From Curtobacterium sp. MCPF17_002 (lineage in GTDB: Bacteria; Actinomycetota; Actinomycetes; Actinomycetales; Microbacteriaceae), in NCBI RefSeq assembly GCF_003234115.2, contig NZ_CP126251.1, forward strand, positions 2,914,001-2,978,000: 64,000 nucleotides of DNA, read 5' to 3'. How positions within the stretch are numbered: position 1 is the first letter of the stretch; every line of letters starts with the position of its first letter. Under the pieces are notes generated by a model that made no database searches, was not told the DNA's origin, and saw only the letters and a list, made by a program, of their open reading frames with translations. The position numbers and the translations under genes were made by a program. Shown here piece after piece: positions 40,950 through 50,083 of this stretch.

Positions 40950-42224
40950 TCAGGCCAGGACGCGCGCCAGGAACAGGTTCCGGAACCGGCCGGTCGGGTC
41001 GAGGTCCCGCGCCAGGGCGGCGAACGACGACAGCCTCGGGTACACCTCGTGCAGCCGCTCGGCACTCGTCGCCGAGACCTTCCCCCAGTGCGGCCGGGCG
41101 TCGAACGGCGCGAGGACGTCCTCGATGCGCTCGACTGCGGCGGCCACGGCGGCGGCGTCCCGTCGGAACGTGAAGTGGATCCCGACCGACTGCCGTCCCG
41201 ACGACGGCGCGAGCCAAGCCGTGTCGGGCGCGACGGTGCGGACCTCGGCGGCGATGAGGAGTGGGGCGAACAGCTCCTGCAGCGGCCGCAACGCCTGCAG
41301 CGCCGGCACGGCCGAGGCCGCGGGCAGCAGGTACTCCGCCTGGATCTCCGCCCCGGTGGAGGGGGTGAACGAGGACCGGAAGTGCGGCAACCGCTCGGAC
41401 CACGGCCCGGGCACGCCGCCCTGCTCGGTGACGCCGGCAGGGTCGTTCTCGCCCGGGTGCACGGGACCGGTGGCAGGGCGGGCGCCGAGCGCGACGAGGT
41501 CGACGGACGGCGCCGGCTCGTCGGTGCGGTGCTTCACCCAGACCTGCCGGGCACCGCGGTCGTCGAACGACGTGAACAGCGACACCGAGTACGCGTCGGA
41601 CACCACGGCGTCGAACTGCGACACCACGGCGTCCCATGGCAGGTCGAGGTGCACCGTGGTGGCGACCTGGAACGTCGGCTCGATCGCGAGCTCCACCGCG
41701 GTGACGACGCCGAGCGCGCCGAGCGCCACCCGGTGGGCGTCGAGCGCCCCGTCCGGCGAGGACGCGTCGACGAACACCACGGAACCGTCGGCGCGGACCA
41801 CCTCGAGGCCGACGACGGCCTGCGCGAGCGAGGGGTTCCGCACACCGGAACCGTGCGTGCCGGTGGCGACCGCCCCGGCCGTGGAGATGTGCGGCAGGGA
41901 CGCGAGGTTCGCGAGGGCCCAGCCACGTGCCTCCAGGCCGGCGGCGACCTGACTGTGGACCATGCCGGCGGCGACGCGCACGACGCGACGTTCCGTGTCG
42001 ATGTCGAGCACCGGCGGCAGGTCCGCGAGCGACACCTGCAGGGCGTCGGTGTCGGCGATCGTGTTGAACGAGTGCCGTGACCCCAGCGCGGTCAGACGCG
42101 GCGTGGTCACCACGAGCCGCTGCACCTCGTCGAGGGAGGTCGGCCGCGCCAGACCCGACGCCCGGTAGGTGACGTTGCCGGCCCAGTTCGTCCGCGTGCG
42201 CTGCGCTGCGATCACGTCGCTCAT
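40950..42224 (-). CDS. FAD-dependent alditol/xylitol oxidase-like enzyme
   Basis: A 424-residue flavoprotein of the aldonolactone/alditol oxidase family. N-terminal FAD domain (PCMH type): TALGSRHSFN carries the His that binds FAD covalently in alditol oxidases, followed by AGMVHSQVAAGLEARG and ISTAGAVATGTHGSG. The C-terminal domain ends in LHEVYPRLSSFAALARDLDP, the ALO-type ending. It oxidises sugar alcohols or lactones with O2. It lies 11 bases downstream of araA on the same strand, so it may take part in pentose/pentitol use. Confidence 0.87.
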   Translation of the reverse strand: MSDVIAAQRTRTNWAGNVTYRASGLARPTSLDEVQRLVVTTPRLTALGSRHSFNTIADTDALQVSLADLPPVLDIDTERRVVRVAAGMVHSQVAAGLEARGWALANLASLPHISTAGAVATGTHGSGVRNPSLAQAVVGLEVVRADGSVVFVDASSPDGALDAHRVALGALGVVTAVELAIEPTFQVATTVHLDLPWDAVVSQFDAVVSDAYSVSLFTSFDDRGARQVWVKHRTDEPAPSVDLVALGARPATGPVHPGENDPAGVTEQGGVPGPWSERLPHFRSSFTPSTGAEIQAEYLLPAASAVPALQALRPLQELFAPLLIAAEVRTVAPDTAWLAPSSGRQSVGIHFTFRRDAAAVAAAVERIEDVLAPFDARPHWGKVSATSAERLHEVYPRLSSFAALARDLDPTGRFRNLFLARVLA

Positions 42225-42235
42225 CGTACGGTCCC

Positions 42236-43762
42236 TCAGAACCCGCGGTCGAGGCGGTGCCAGGTCTGCTGCGAGCGGACCTCGTCCCGGAAGCCGCGGG
42301 ACGTCGTGTGCTCGTCGATGACCAGGAACTCGGTGCCCACCATCGTCGCGAAGTCCTCGACGACCTGCAGGCCGACGGCCGTCGTCATGACGGTGTGGTG
42401 GGCGGCGCCGGCGGTGAGCCAGGCCTCGGCGGCGACCGGGAACGACGGACGCGGCTCCCAGACGGCACGGCCGACGGGGAGCTTCGGCAGCGCCTCGGTC
42501 GGCGGGACCACGTCGACGACGTTCGCGGTGAGGCGGAAGCCGTCGCGGGTGTCCGAGAGCGCCACGACGACGGCCTCGCCGGGGTCGGCGGTGAAGACCA
42601 GGCGCACCGGGTCGTCCTTGCCGCCGATGCCGAGCGGGTGGATCTCGAGCGTGGGACGCGACGACGAGAGCGTCGGCGAGACCTCGAGCATGTGCGCGCC
42701 GAGGATCTTCTCCGCACCCGGGGTGAGATCGTACGTGTAGTCCTCCATGAGCGACGCGCCACCGGGGAGCCCGGCACCGGCGACGTTCATCGCGCGCACC
42801 AGCACAGCCGTCTTCCAGTCGCCCTCGGCACCGAAGCCGTAGCCGTCGGCCATCAGGCGCTGCACGGCGAGGCCGGGGAGCTGCCTGAGGGAGCCGAGGT
42901 CCTCGAAGTTCGTGGTGAACGCGGCACTCTGGTTCTGCGACAGGAGGGCGCGCAGACCGAGTTCGATGGCGGCGCCGTCGCGGAGCGCCTGGTGGCGGTC
43001 GCCTCCGTCACGCAGCGCCGGCTCCACGTCGTAGTCGCGCTCGTAGACGGCGACGAGCTCGTCGACCGCCCTGGTGTCGGCTTCCGCCGCTTCGACTGCC
43101 GACGCCAGCTCGTTCACGGCCCAGGTGTTCACCTGCACGCCGAGCTCGATCTCCGCCTCGGTCTTGTCGCCCTCGGTGACCGCGACGTAGCGCATGTTGT
43201 CGCCGAACCGCGTGAGCTTCAGCGAGCGGACGGCGGCGGCACCGGCGGCCGCACGGGTCCAGTTCGCGACCCGCTGCTGCACCCGCTCGTCGGACACGTG
43301 CCCGACGGCGGTCGCGTGCCGGACACCGAGCCGCGCGAGGGCGTAGCCGAACTCGCGGTCACCGTGCGCGGCCTGGTTGAGGTTCATGAAGTCGAAGTCG
43401 ATGTCCGCCCACGGCAGCGTGACGTTCGCCTGCGTGTGCAGGTGCAGCAGCGGCTTCGAGAGCGCCTGCAGACCGCCGATCCACATCTTCGCCGGGCTGA
43501 ACGTGTGCATCCACGTGGTGACGCCGATGACCCGGTCGTCCGCGCTGGCCTCGATGAGCGCGCGCCGGATGCCGTCGGCGTCCTTGAGGACGGGCTTCCA
43601 CACGAGCTTCACCGGCAGCGCCGCGGCCAGTTCCGCGTGCACCTGCCTGCTCTGCGACTCCACCTGACGGAGGGTCTCCTCGCCGTACAGCCCCTGGCTG
43701 CCGGTGAGGAACCAGACCTCGTAGCTGTCCAGTGTTGCCTGGGGGTCGACCGGCTGCGTCAT
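42236..43762 (-). CDS. araA: L-arabinose isomerase
   Basis: A 508-residue AraA converting L-arabinose to L-ribulose in the cytosol. Diagnostic segments: [12 protein letters not shown] at the start, [41 protein letters not shown] with a metal-binding Glu, LMEDYTYDL with the second Glu, and GAHMLEVSP with a metal His. Length equals the family norm (about 500). ATG 43762 overlaps the araD stop by ATGA; the operon order is araB-araD-araA. Confidence 0.97.
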   Translation of the reverse strand: MTQPVDPQATLDSYEVWFLTGSQGLYGEETLRQVESQSRQVHAELAAALPVKLVWKPVLKDADGIRRALIEASADDRVIGVTTWMHTFSPAKMWIGGLQALSKPLLHLHTQANVTLPWADIDFDFMNLNQAAHGDREFGYALARLGVRHATAVGHVSDERVQQRVANWTRAAAGAAAVRSLKLTRFGDNMRYVAVTEGDKTEAEIELGVQVNTWAVNELASAVEAAEADTRAVDELVAVYERDYDVEPALRDGGDRHQALRDGAAIELGLRALLSQNQSAAFTTNFEDLGSLRQLPGLAVQRLMADGYGFGAEGDWKTAVLVRAMNVAGAGLPGGASLMEDYTYDLTPGAEKILGAHMLEVSPTLSSSRPTLEIHPLGIGGKDDPVRLVFTADPGEAVVVALSDTRDGFRLTANVVDVVPPTEALPKLPVGRAVWEPRPSFPVAAEAWLTAGAAHHTVMTTAVGLQVVEDFATMVGTEFLVIDEHTTSRGFRDEVRSQQTWHRLDRGF

Positions 43763-44475
43763 CGCATGGCTCCTTCGGGGTTCTGTCCGTAGACGTTCTG
43801 GTAGCGATCGAAGAGTCGATCGATGTCTGCTGCCGCGATCGGGACCGGGTCGCCGAGCTGCTTCGCGATGTGCACGGTGCGGGCGACGTCCTCGCACATC
43901 ACCGCGGCCTTCACGGCGTCCTTCGCGTCCTTGCCGATCGTGAACACGCCGTGGTTCTGCATGAGCACGGCCCGGGAGCGGTGGCCGCTGAGCGTCTCGA
44001 CGATGCCGTGGCCGATCGAGTCGTCGCCGATGATCGCGAACGGGCCGACCGGGATCGGGCCGCCGAACTCGTCCGCCATCGCGGTGATCACGCACGGGAT
44101 CGGTTCGGCGCGGGCCGCCCAGGCGGTCGCGTAGGTGGAGTGGGTGTGCACGACGCCGCCGACCTCGGGCAGGTTCCGGTACACGTAGGCGTGCGCCGCG
44201 GTGTCGGAGGACGGGCCGTGCGCGTTGCCCCAGCCGTCGGCCGGGACGCCGTCGAGGGTGCAGACCACCTGGTTCTCCGGGCGCAGGTCGTCGCTCGACA
44301 CCCCGCTCGGCTTGATGACGAAGAGGTCGGTGCCGGGCACGCGTTCGGACACGTTGCCGCCGGTCCAGATGACGAGGCCGTAGCGGACGAGTTCGCCGTG
44401 CAGGGCGGAGACGCGTGCGCGGGTGGCGGCGACGGCCTCTGCTGTCGCGTCGGTGCGGTCGGTCACGTCCGTCAT
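43759..44475 (-). CDS. araD: L-ribulose-5-phosphate 4-epimerase
   Basis: A 238-residue class-II aldolase-fold epimerase: [31 protein letters not shown], the Zn-binding [13 protein letters not shown] and [10 protein letters not shown]. It converts L-ribulose-5-phosphate to D-xylulose-5-phosphate. It overlaps araA downstream (ATGA) and the kinase gene upstream by four bases, so all three are translationally coupled. Confidence 0.96.
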   Translation of the reverse strand: MTDVTDRTDATAEAVAATRARVSALHGELVRYGLVIWTGGNVSERVPGTDLFVIKPSGVSSDDLRPENQVVCTLDGVPADGWGNAHGPSSDTAAHAYVYRNLPEVGGVVHTHSTYATAWAARAEPIPCVITAMADEFGGPIPVGPFAIIGDDSIGHGIVETLSGHRSRAVLMQNHGVFTIGKDAKDAVKAAVMCEDVARTVHIAKQLGDPVPIAAADIDRLFDRYQNVYGQNPEGAMR

Positions 44476-46202
44476 CGGGTCACTTCCTGCTCTGCCGGGA
44501 GGCGCGGCTCGGCTCCTGCCGGCCCCTCACCTCGGGTCGTGGTCGCGTCGGCGCCGGGGGCGGCTGCCGCACCGGTGCCGGTCGCGTCGGTTCCGGTGGT
44601 CGCTGCCGCCACGGCCTGGACGGGCAGGGCTGCGCGGTACCGGTCGAGGTAGGTCTGGAAGCCCGCGACGTCGCGCGGCTCCGGGTCGGCGACGTGCACC
44701 GCGTCCCCGCCGAAGACGGTCTCGGCCAGGAAGTCCGCGAGGTGGTGCTCGGTGTGCTCGAGGTACGCGGCGAGCACGGCGATGCCCCAGGCACCGCCCT
44801 CCCCTGCGGTCTCCTCGAGGGCGACGGGCACGCGGAGCGCCGCGGCGAGCAGCTGCTGCGGTGCGCCGGGCGTCCGGAAGAGGCCGCCGTGGGCGGTCAT
44901 CCGGTCGACCTCCACCTGCTCGGCGTGCAGTACCTCCATGCCGATCGCGAGGGTGGCGAAGGCACCGTGCACCTCGGAGCGCACCAGGTTGCCCAGGGTG
45001 AAGCGCGCGTCCGGGGTGCGGAGGAGCAGCGGTCGGCCGTCGGCCACGTGGGTGACGGGTTCGCCCGCCAGGTAGTTGAAGGAGAGGAGCCCGCCGGCGT
45101 CCGGGTCGGCCTGTTCGGCTTCGTCCAGCAGGACCCGGAACACGTCGTCGGTCGGCATCGGGGTGCCCGATGCCTCCGCGAAGCGTCCGAACACCCTCGC
45201 CCAGGCCGCGATCTCGCTCGCGCCGTTGTTGCAGTGCACCATCGCGACGGCGTCGCCGGACGGGGTGGTGACGACGTCGAGCTCCTCGTGCGCGGACTCG
45301 AGCGGCTGCTCGAGGACGACCATCGCGAAGATGCTCGTGCCGACGCTGACGTTCCCAGTGCGGGGCGCGACGGCGTTCGTCGCGACCATGCCGGTGCCGG
45401 CGTCGCCCTCGGGCGGGCAGAGCGGGACGCCGGGGCGGAGCGAACCGGTCGGGTCGAGCCACGCGGCACCCTCGGGGGTGAGCGCTCCGGCGTCGTCACC
45501 GGCGACGAGGACCTCGGGCAGGAGCGCGCCGAGGTCCGGCACGGCGTCGCCGAGGAGCTCCTGCGTCCGGGCCACCATCTCGTGGTCGAACTCGCGCGAG
45601 CCCGGGGCGCCCGGGCCGCTGTCGGACGGGCTGCTGTCGATCGGGAACACGCCGCTCGCGTCGCCGACGCCGAGGACGTCGCGGCCGGTGAGGCGGCGGT
45701 GCACGTACCCGGCGAGCGACGTGATGCCGGCGATCTGCGGCACGTGCGGCTCGTCGTCGAGGACGGCCTGGTAGAGGTGCGCGATCGACCATCGGAGCGG
45801 GATGTTGAAGCCGAGCGCGTCGCTCAGCCGTTCGGCGGCGGGCCCCGTGGAGGTGTTGCGCCAGGTCCGGAACGGCACGAGCAGTTCACCGTCGGCGTCG
45901 AACGCGAGGTAGCCGTGCATCATGGCGGAGACCCCGGCGGCGCGGAAGGTCGTGGGGGTCACGCCGTACTGGGCCTCGACGTCGGCCACGAGGGCGGCGT
46001 ACGCGGCGCGGAGTCCGGTCTCGACGGCCTCGAGGGAGTAGGTCCAGCGACCGTCGACGAACTCGTTCTCCCACTCGTGCGCGCCGGCGGCGATGGGCAC
46101 GAGGTCCTCGTCCACCAGGCATGCCTTGATGCGCGTGGAGCCGAGCTCGATGCCGAGCGTCGTGCGGCCGTCCACGACCTGTTGTCGGCGGTCGTCGCTC
46201 AT
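44472..46202 (-). CDS. araB: FGGY carbohydrate kinase, L-ribulokinase of the arabinose operon
   Basis: A 576-residue FGGY kinase. [18 protein letters not shown] is the N-terminal phosphate-binding region, [13 protein letters not shown] and RTWRNTST belong to the sugar site, and [13 protein letters not shown] plus [17 protein letters not shown] form the C-terminal ATP site. Its place at the head of araB-araD-araA makes L-ribulose the obvious substrate, although this kinase subgroup differs from enterobacterial AraB. ATG 46202 follows GGGAGGACTGC. The promoter carries two LacI-type operators. Confidence 0.9.
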   Translation of the reverse strand: MSDDRRQQVVDGRTTLGIELGSTRIKACLVDEDLVPIAAGAHEWENEFVDGRWTYSLEAVETGLRAAYAALVADVEAQYGVTPTTFRAAGVSAMMHGYLAFDADGELLVPFRTWRNTSTGPAAERLSDALGFNIPLRWSIAHLYQAVLDDEPHVPQIAGITSLAGYVHRRLTGRDVLGVGDASGVFPIDSSPSDSGPGAPGSREFDHEMVARTQELLGDAVPDLGALLPEVLVAGDDAGALTPEGAAWLDPTGSLRPGVPLCPPEGDAGTGMVATNAVAPRTGNVSVGTSIFAMVVLEQPLESAHEELDVVTTPSGDAVAMVHCNNGASEIAAWARVFGRFAEASGTPMPTDDVFRVLLDEAEQADPDAGGLLSFNYLAGEPVTHVADGRPLLLRTPDARFTLGNLVRSEVHGAFATLAIGMEVLHAEQVEVDRMTAHGGLFRTPGAPQQLLAAALRVPVALEETAGEGGAWGIAVLAAYLEHTEHHLADFLAETVFGGDAVHVADPEPRDVAGFQTYLDRYRAALPVQAVAAATTGTDATGTGAAAAPGADATTTRGEGPAGAEPRLPAEQEVTR

Positions 46203-46229
46203 GCAGTCCTCCCAGACCTCGTCGTCCTC

Positions 46230-46271
46230 GTGAGCGCTCACATCCTGGCACGTGAGCGCTCACTCCCGCAA
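46230..46271 (-). promoter_or_regulatory. araB promoter with two LacI-type operators
   Basis: On the minus strand -35 TTGCGG (46271-46266) and -10 CAGGAT (46247-46242) are 18 bases apart. The perfect palindrome GTGAGCGCTCAC occurs twice, at 46252-46263 (in the spacer) and 46230-46241 (at the transcription start), centres 22 bases apart. CCAGGATGTGAGCGCTCAC is identical in the chvE promoter at 54680-54698. Confidence 0.8.
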
Positions 46272-46381
46272 ACGCCGCGCGCGTCGCTCGCTCGCGTCCC
46301 GCCCGCCTCGCCCTTCCGCGCCCCTGGCCCTGGCCCACGCCCCGCACCCGCCCGCGCCCCCATGTCCCGCACCCCCTTCCG

Positions 46382-46822
46382 CCGAGATCGCACTCCGGCG
46401 GGGTTCGTCGCGCGCACAGCCCGCCGAACTGCGATCTCACCGAACTCGTCCCAGACGGCCGCCCCGCCGGTGAGTCCGCCGAGATCGCACTTTCGCGCGC
46501 ACGGCGGGGACCGACGCCCGCCGAAGTGCGATCTCGGCGACCCGGCGGGTGAGTCCGCCGGCCGCCCCGCCGAGATCGCAGTCCGGCGGGGTTCGTCGCG
46601 CGCACAGCCCGCCGAACTGCGATCTCACCGAACTCGCCCCAGACGGCCGCCCCGCGGGTTGATTCGCCGAGATCGCACTTTCGCGGGGACATCCGGGTGC
46701 GATGACCGCCGAACTGCGATCTCACCGAACTCGCCCCAGACGGCCGCGCCACCGGTGAGTCCGTCGAGATCGCACGTTCGCGCGCACGGCGGGGACCGAT
46801 GACCGCCGAAGTGCGATCTCGG
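46382..46822. repeat. array of five palindromic units, about 97 bp each
   Basis: GAGATCGCA occurs at 46384, 46481, 46572, 46669 and 46765, and its complement TGCGATCTC at 46430, 46527, 46618, 46715 and 46812, giving five inverted-repeat units of about 55 bases. Spacers of about 40 bases are also alike (ACCGAACTCG, CAGACGGCCGC). It fills the gap between the araB promoter and the end of a LacI gene; there is no gene in it. Confidence 0.88.
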
Positions 46823-46864
46823 CACCGGCACGACGACGAGCGGCGAAGCCGGGCGCGGCCGGCG

Positions 46865-47878
46865 TCAGGCGCCGACGGTGCTCTCGCGGACGACGAGGGA
46901 CGGCGTGACCGCGGCCGACGCCGCCGAACCGCCGTCGATGAGGTCGAGGAGCGCCCGCCCCGCCACGCGCCCGAGCTCCTCGAGCCGCAGGTCCACCGTG
47001 GTCAGGGGCGGCCGGCTCGCCAACGCCATCACGTCCCAGTCGTCGAACCCGGTGACGGCGACGTCCTCGGGGACGGACCGGCCGAGCTCCCGCAGCCGGT
47101 CACACACGCCACGGGCGATCTGGTCGCTCCCGCACACGATCGCGTCGACGTCGATCGAGCCCCGCGCCAGCACGTCGACGGCCTGACGCCCCCAGCGCTC
47201 CGACCACTCGCCGAACAGCGGCGGGGTGACGAGCCGGGAGCCGAGCACCGACACCGCTCCGGCGACACGTCGTTCGGCGGACCGGTGGCGCTCGGGACCG
47301 GTGACGATCGCGACCTTCGACCTGCCGAGCGTCAGGAGGTGGGACGCCACGGCCGCACTGCCGGCCGAGTCGTCGAGGGTGATCGACACGTCGGACGCCG
47401 AGGTCGACGGCGTGAAGGCGTAGACGACGGGCATGGACACGTCGATGGGCGGGCGGGGGTCGGCGGAGCGTCCGGTGACGATGATGCCGTCGACCCCGCG
47501 GGCCGCGAGCGAGCGGAGGTAGTGCGTCTCGCGGACGTGGTCGTCGCGGGTGTCGCAGAGGAGCACGGCCATCTGCCCGGCGGACAGGGCGTCCTCGGCG
47601 CCGAGGAGCACCGGGATCGAGAACCGTCCGAACGAGTCGGTGGTGATCATGCCGACCGTGTAGGTCCGACCGGAGGACAGCGCACGCGCCCGGGCGTCCC
47701 CGACGAACCCGAGCTTCTCGGCGGCGTCCTTCACCCGAGCCCGCGTCGCGTCCCGCAGCTGCCCGGTGCCGTTGAGCGCCTTGGAGGCGGTGCCGATCGA
47801 CACCCCGGCGAGCGCCGCCACGTCGGTGATGCGGACGGGCTGCGCGCCACGGTCGACGGTGGAGCGTTCGAGTGTCAC
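46865..47878 (-). CDS. LacI family transcriptional regulator (GH127 operon)
   Basis: A 337-residue LacI repressor: helix-turn-helix RITDVAALAGVSIGTASKALNG at residues 16-37 with hinge, then a periplasmic-binding-protein-like effector domain (TVGMITTDSFGRFSIPVLLG, AVTGFDDWDVMALASRPPLTTV). GTG 47878 with AAGGAG upstream is the start. It is divergent from the GH127 gene, whose promoter carries GAAACCGTTTTC-type sites that differ from the araB operator. It probably represses the GH127-malEFG operon. Confidence 0.93.
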   Translation of the reverse strand: MTLERSTVDRGAQPVRITDVAALAGVSIGTASKALNGTGQLRDATRARVKDAAEKLGFVGDARARALSSGRTYTVGMITTDSFGRFSIPVLLGAEDALSAGQMAVLLCDTRDDHVRETHYLRSLAARGVDGIIVTGRSADPRPPIDVSMPVVYAFTPSTSASDVSITLDDSAGSAAVASHLLTLGRSKVAIVTGPERHRSAERRVAGAVSVLGSRLVTPPLFGEWSERWGRQAVDVLARGSIDVDAIVCGSDQIARGVCDRLRELGRSVPEDVAVTGFDDWDVMALASRPPLTTVDLRLEELGRVAGRALLDLIDGGSAASAAVTPSLVVRESTVGA

Positions 47879-47923
47879 GGCAAGCTCCTTTCCGGATCGC
47901 GGGACGTGACGATGAGCATACGC

Positions 47924-47991
47924 AGAAAACCGTTCGGACCCCTTGCGCGTCCGAGGTACGTGTCGTAACGTCCCCCGCAGAAACCGTTTTC
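47924..47991 (+). promoter_or_regulatory. promoter and LacI-type sites of the GH127 operon
   Basis: -35 TTGCGC (47943-47948) and -10 TAACGT (47966-47971) with a 17-base spacer. GAAACCGTTTTC (47980-47991), a near-palindrome, sits at the expected start of transcription, and the related GAAAACCGTTC lies at 47924-47934, 56 bases upstream. The arrangement fits looping repression by the divergent LacI regulator. Confidence 0.7.
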
Positions 47992-48056
47992 CGAAACGGG
48001 CACAGCCCGAAAACCGGCACAGCCCGGAACCGGCACAGCCCGCCCGGAACGGCACC
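47992..48056 (+). repeat. imperfect 16-17 bp tandem repeats in the GH127 leader
   Basis: Four successive units (47992-48007, 48008-48024, 48025-48040, 48041-48056) share the pattern CGAAACCGGCACAGCC. They occupy the untranslated leader just before the ribosome binding site. Role unknown. Confidence 0.75.
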
Positions 48057-48078
48057 AGTCACATCGCAAGGAGGCGAC

Positions 48079-50079
48079 ATGACCACCACGCTCGCGACCG
48101 ACAGCCGCGCGCAGACCGCGACGCCGGTCCTCCCGACCGCCGACGCGCACCTCACGCTCCGGCCCCTGCCGACCGGGTCCGCCCGGATCACCGGCGGCTT
48201 CTGGGCACTCCGGCAGGAGCGCAACGGCCGCGACGCGATCCGCGGCGGCTACGACCTGCTCGAGACCGCGGGGAACTTCCGGAACCTCCGGATCGCCGCC
48301 GGCCTCGAGGACGGCGACGCGACCGGCCCGATCTTCATGGACTCGGACGTCACGAAGTGGCTCGAGGCGGTTGCGTGGGAGTACGGCCGCGCACCGTCCG
48401 ACGACCTGCTCGACCTGCAGCGCGAGGTCACGGCGCTGTACGCCCAGGCGCAGGCCGACGACGGCTACCTCGACTCCGTGCAGCAGATCCGCGGCGACGG
48501 TGAGCGGTACACGGACCTCAAGTGGAGCCACGAGATGTACTGCGCCGGGCACCTGTACCAGGCGGCCGTGGCGCAGCACCGTGCGACGGGCGACACCGGG
48601 CTGCTCGAGGTCGCGATCAAGAACGCGGACCACCTCGTCCGCACGTTCGGCGACGGCACCGCCCCCGACGGCACGCCCAAGAAGCACGACGTCGACGGCC
48701 ACCCCGTCGTCGAGATGGGTCTCGTCGAGCTGTACCGCGAGACCGGCGACCGCGCGTACCTCGACCTGGCGCACTGGTTCGTCGACGCCCGCGGGCACGG
48801 CATCATCGAGCGCGCCGGCGGCGAGCCGACGTACTTCTCCGACCGGGTCCCGAGCCGCGAGGCAACGACCGTCGAGGGCCACGCCGTCCGGGCCGTGTAC
48901 CTGGCGGCCGGCGCGGTGGACGTCGCGATCGAGACCGGCGACACCGAGCTCCTCGCCGCGAGCGAGCGCCAGTTCGCGGACATGATGGCGACGAAGGCGT
49001 TCATCACCGGCGGTCTCGGCGCCCGCTGGGACTGGGAGGCGTTCGGCGACCCGTACGAGCTCCCCACCGACCGCGGCTACGCGGAGACCTGCGCGGCGAT
49101 CGGCGGCGTCCAGTGGGCGTGGCGGCTGCTCCTCGCGACCGGCAAGCCGGTGTACGCCGACGCGATCGAGCGCCTGCTCTACAACGCGTTCCTCGCCGGC
49201 GTCAGCCTGGGCGGCACCGAGTACTTCTACGTCAACCCGCTGCAGCAGCGGGACCACGCGCACCAGGACGAGAACCGCTCCCCCGCGCACGGCCGCCGCG
49301 GCTGGTTCGACTGCGCCTGCTGCCCGCCGAACATCATGCGCACCTTCGCGAGCCTCGACGGCTACCTGGCCACGGCGACTGACGGCGGCCTGCAGCTGCA
49401 CCAGTACGCGACCGCCACGCTCGGCAGCGTCCGGGTGGAGACCGGGTACCCGCACGACGGCCGCGTGGTCGTCACGGTCACCGAAGACGGCCCGCTCGCC
49501 CTCGGGCTGCGGATCCCGGCGTGGTCGGACACGACGACCGTCACGGGTGCCGGCGGCGACGCGAGCCCCGCGGCGGGCACGCTGCACGTCATCGACCGCG
49601 AGTGGACCGCCGGTGACACCGTCGAGCTCGCCTTCGACACGACGCCGCACCGGTACGTCGCGGACGCCCGCATCGACGCCGCCCGGGGGCAGGTCGCCAT
49701 CGAGCGCGGCCCCCTCGTGTACGCGGTCGAGCAGGCGGACCAGCAGGGCTTCACGGTCGACGACCTGACGGTCGACGCGGACGCACCGATCACCGAGGAG
49801 CGCCAGGAGGGACTCCTCGACGGCATCGTCACGCTGCGGATCCAGGGACACGCCCCCGCCGAGCACGAGCAGGCAGCGTGGCCGTACCGCCGTCTGGACG
49901 GGCCTGGAGGCGCGGATCACGCCGTGGACGCGACCAGCGTCGACGACGTGGCCGGTTCCGAGAGCGCCACCACGGGCCTCCAGGCCGTCCGCGACGTCAC
50001 CGCGACCGCGGTCCCGTACTACGCCTGGGCGAACCGCGGAGCCGCGCCGATGCGCGTCTGGCTCCCGCTGGCGCGGTGA
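48079..50079 (+). CDS. GH127 beta-L-arabinofuranosidase
   Basis: A 666-residue cytosolic glycosidase of family GH127 (DUF1680). The (alpha/alpha)6 catalytic domain contains FMDSDVTKWLEAVAW, HEMYCAGHLYQAA, GYAETCAAIGG (acid/base-like Glu and Zn-binding region) and WFDCACCPPNIMRT, whose Cys are the Zn ligands and nucleophile of the HypBA1 type. It releases L-arabinofuranose from beta-linked di- or oligosaccharides such as those of hydroxyproline-rich plant glycoproteins. ATG 48079 follows AAGGAGG. Residues about 608-636 are encoded by an 86-base inverted-repeat element inserted in a loop near the C-terminus. Confidence 0.94.
   Translation: MTTTLATDSRAQTATPVLPTADAHLTLRPLPTGSARITGGFWALRQERNGRDAIRGGYDLLETAGNFRNLRIAAGLEDGDATGPIFMDSDVTKWLEAVAWEYGRAPSDDLLDLQREVTALYAQAQADDGYLDSVQQIRGDGERYTDLKWSHEMYCAGHLYQAAVAQHRATGDTGLLEVAIKNADHLVRTFGDGTAPDGTPKKHDVDGHPVVEMGLVELYRETGDRAYLDLAHWFVDARGHGIIERAGGEPTYFSDRVPSREATTVEGHAVRAVYLAAGAVDVAIETGDTELLAASERQFADMMATKAFITGGLGARWDWEAFGDPYELPTDRGYAETCAAIGGVQWAWRLLLATGKPVYADAIERLLYNAFLAGVSLGGTEYFYVNPLQQRDHAHQDENRSPAHGRRGWFDCACCPPNIMRTFASLDGYLATATDGGLQLHQYATATLGSVRVETGYPHDGRVVVTVTEDGPLALGLRIPAWSDTTTVTGAGGDASPAAGTLHVIDREWTAGDTVELAFDTTPHRYVADARIDAARGQVAIERGPLVYAVEQADQQGFTVDDLTVDADAPITEERQEGLLDGIVTLRIQGHAPAEHEQAAWPYRRLDGPGGADHAVDATSVDDVAGSESATTGLQAVRDVTATAVPYYAWANRGAAPMRVWLPLAR
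49901..49986. repeat. 86-bp inverted-repeat-ended element inside the GH127 gene
   Basis: Ends GGCCTGGAGGCGCG and GGGCCTCCAGGCC; exactly the same length as the element at 38203-38288 and sharing CGACCAGCG inside. It lies in frame and adds a Gly/Asp/Ser-rich stretch (PGGADHAVDATSVDDVAGS and on) ahead of the conserved PYYAWANRG segment. Confidence 0.7.
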
Positions 50080-50083
50080 CCCG

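Noticed and set aside
41925-41940. Further copy of the GCCTGGAGGC palindrome end in the alditol-oxidase gene
   Set aside because: It encodes the natural GLEARGW segment of this FAD-oxidase family and has no partner end 86 bases away.
46382-46822. CRISPR array
   Set aside because: Repeats are palindromic units of about 55 bases, the spacers between them are similar to each other, and no cas gene is near.
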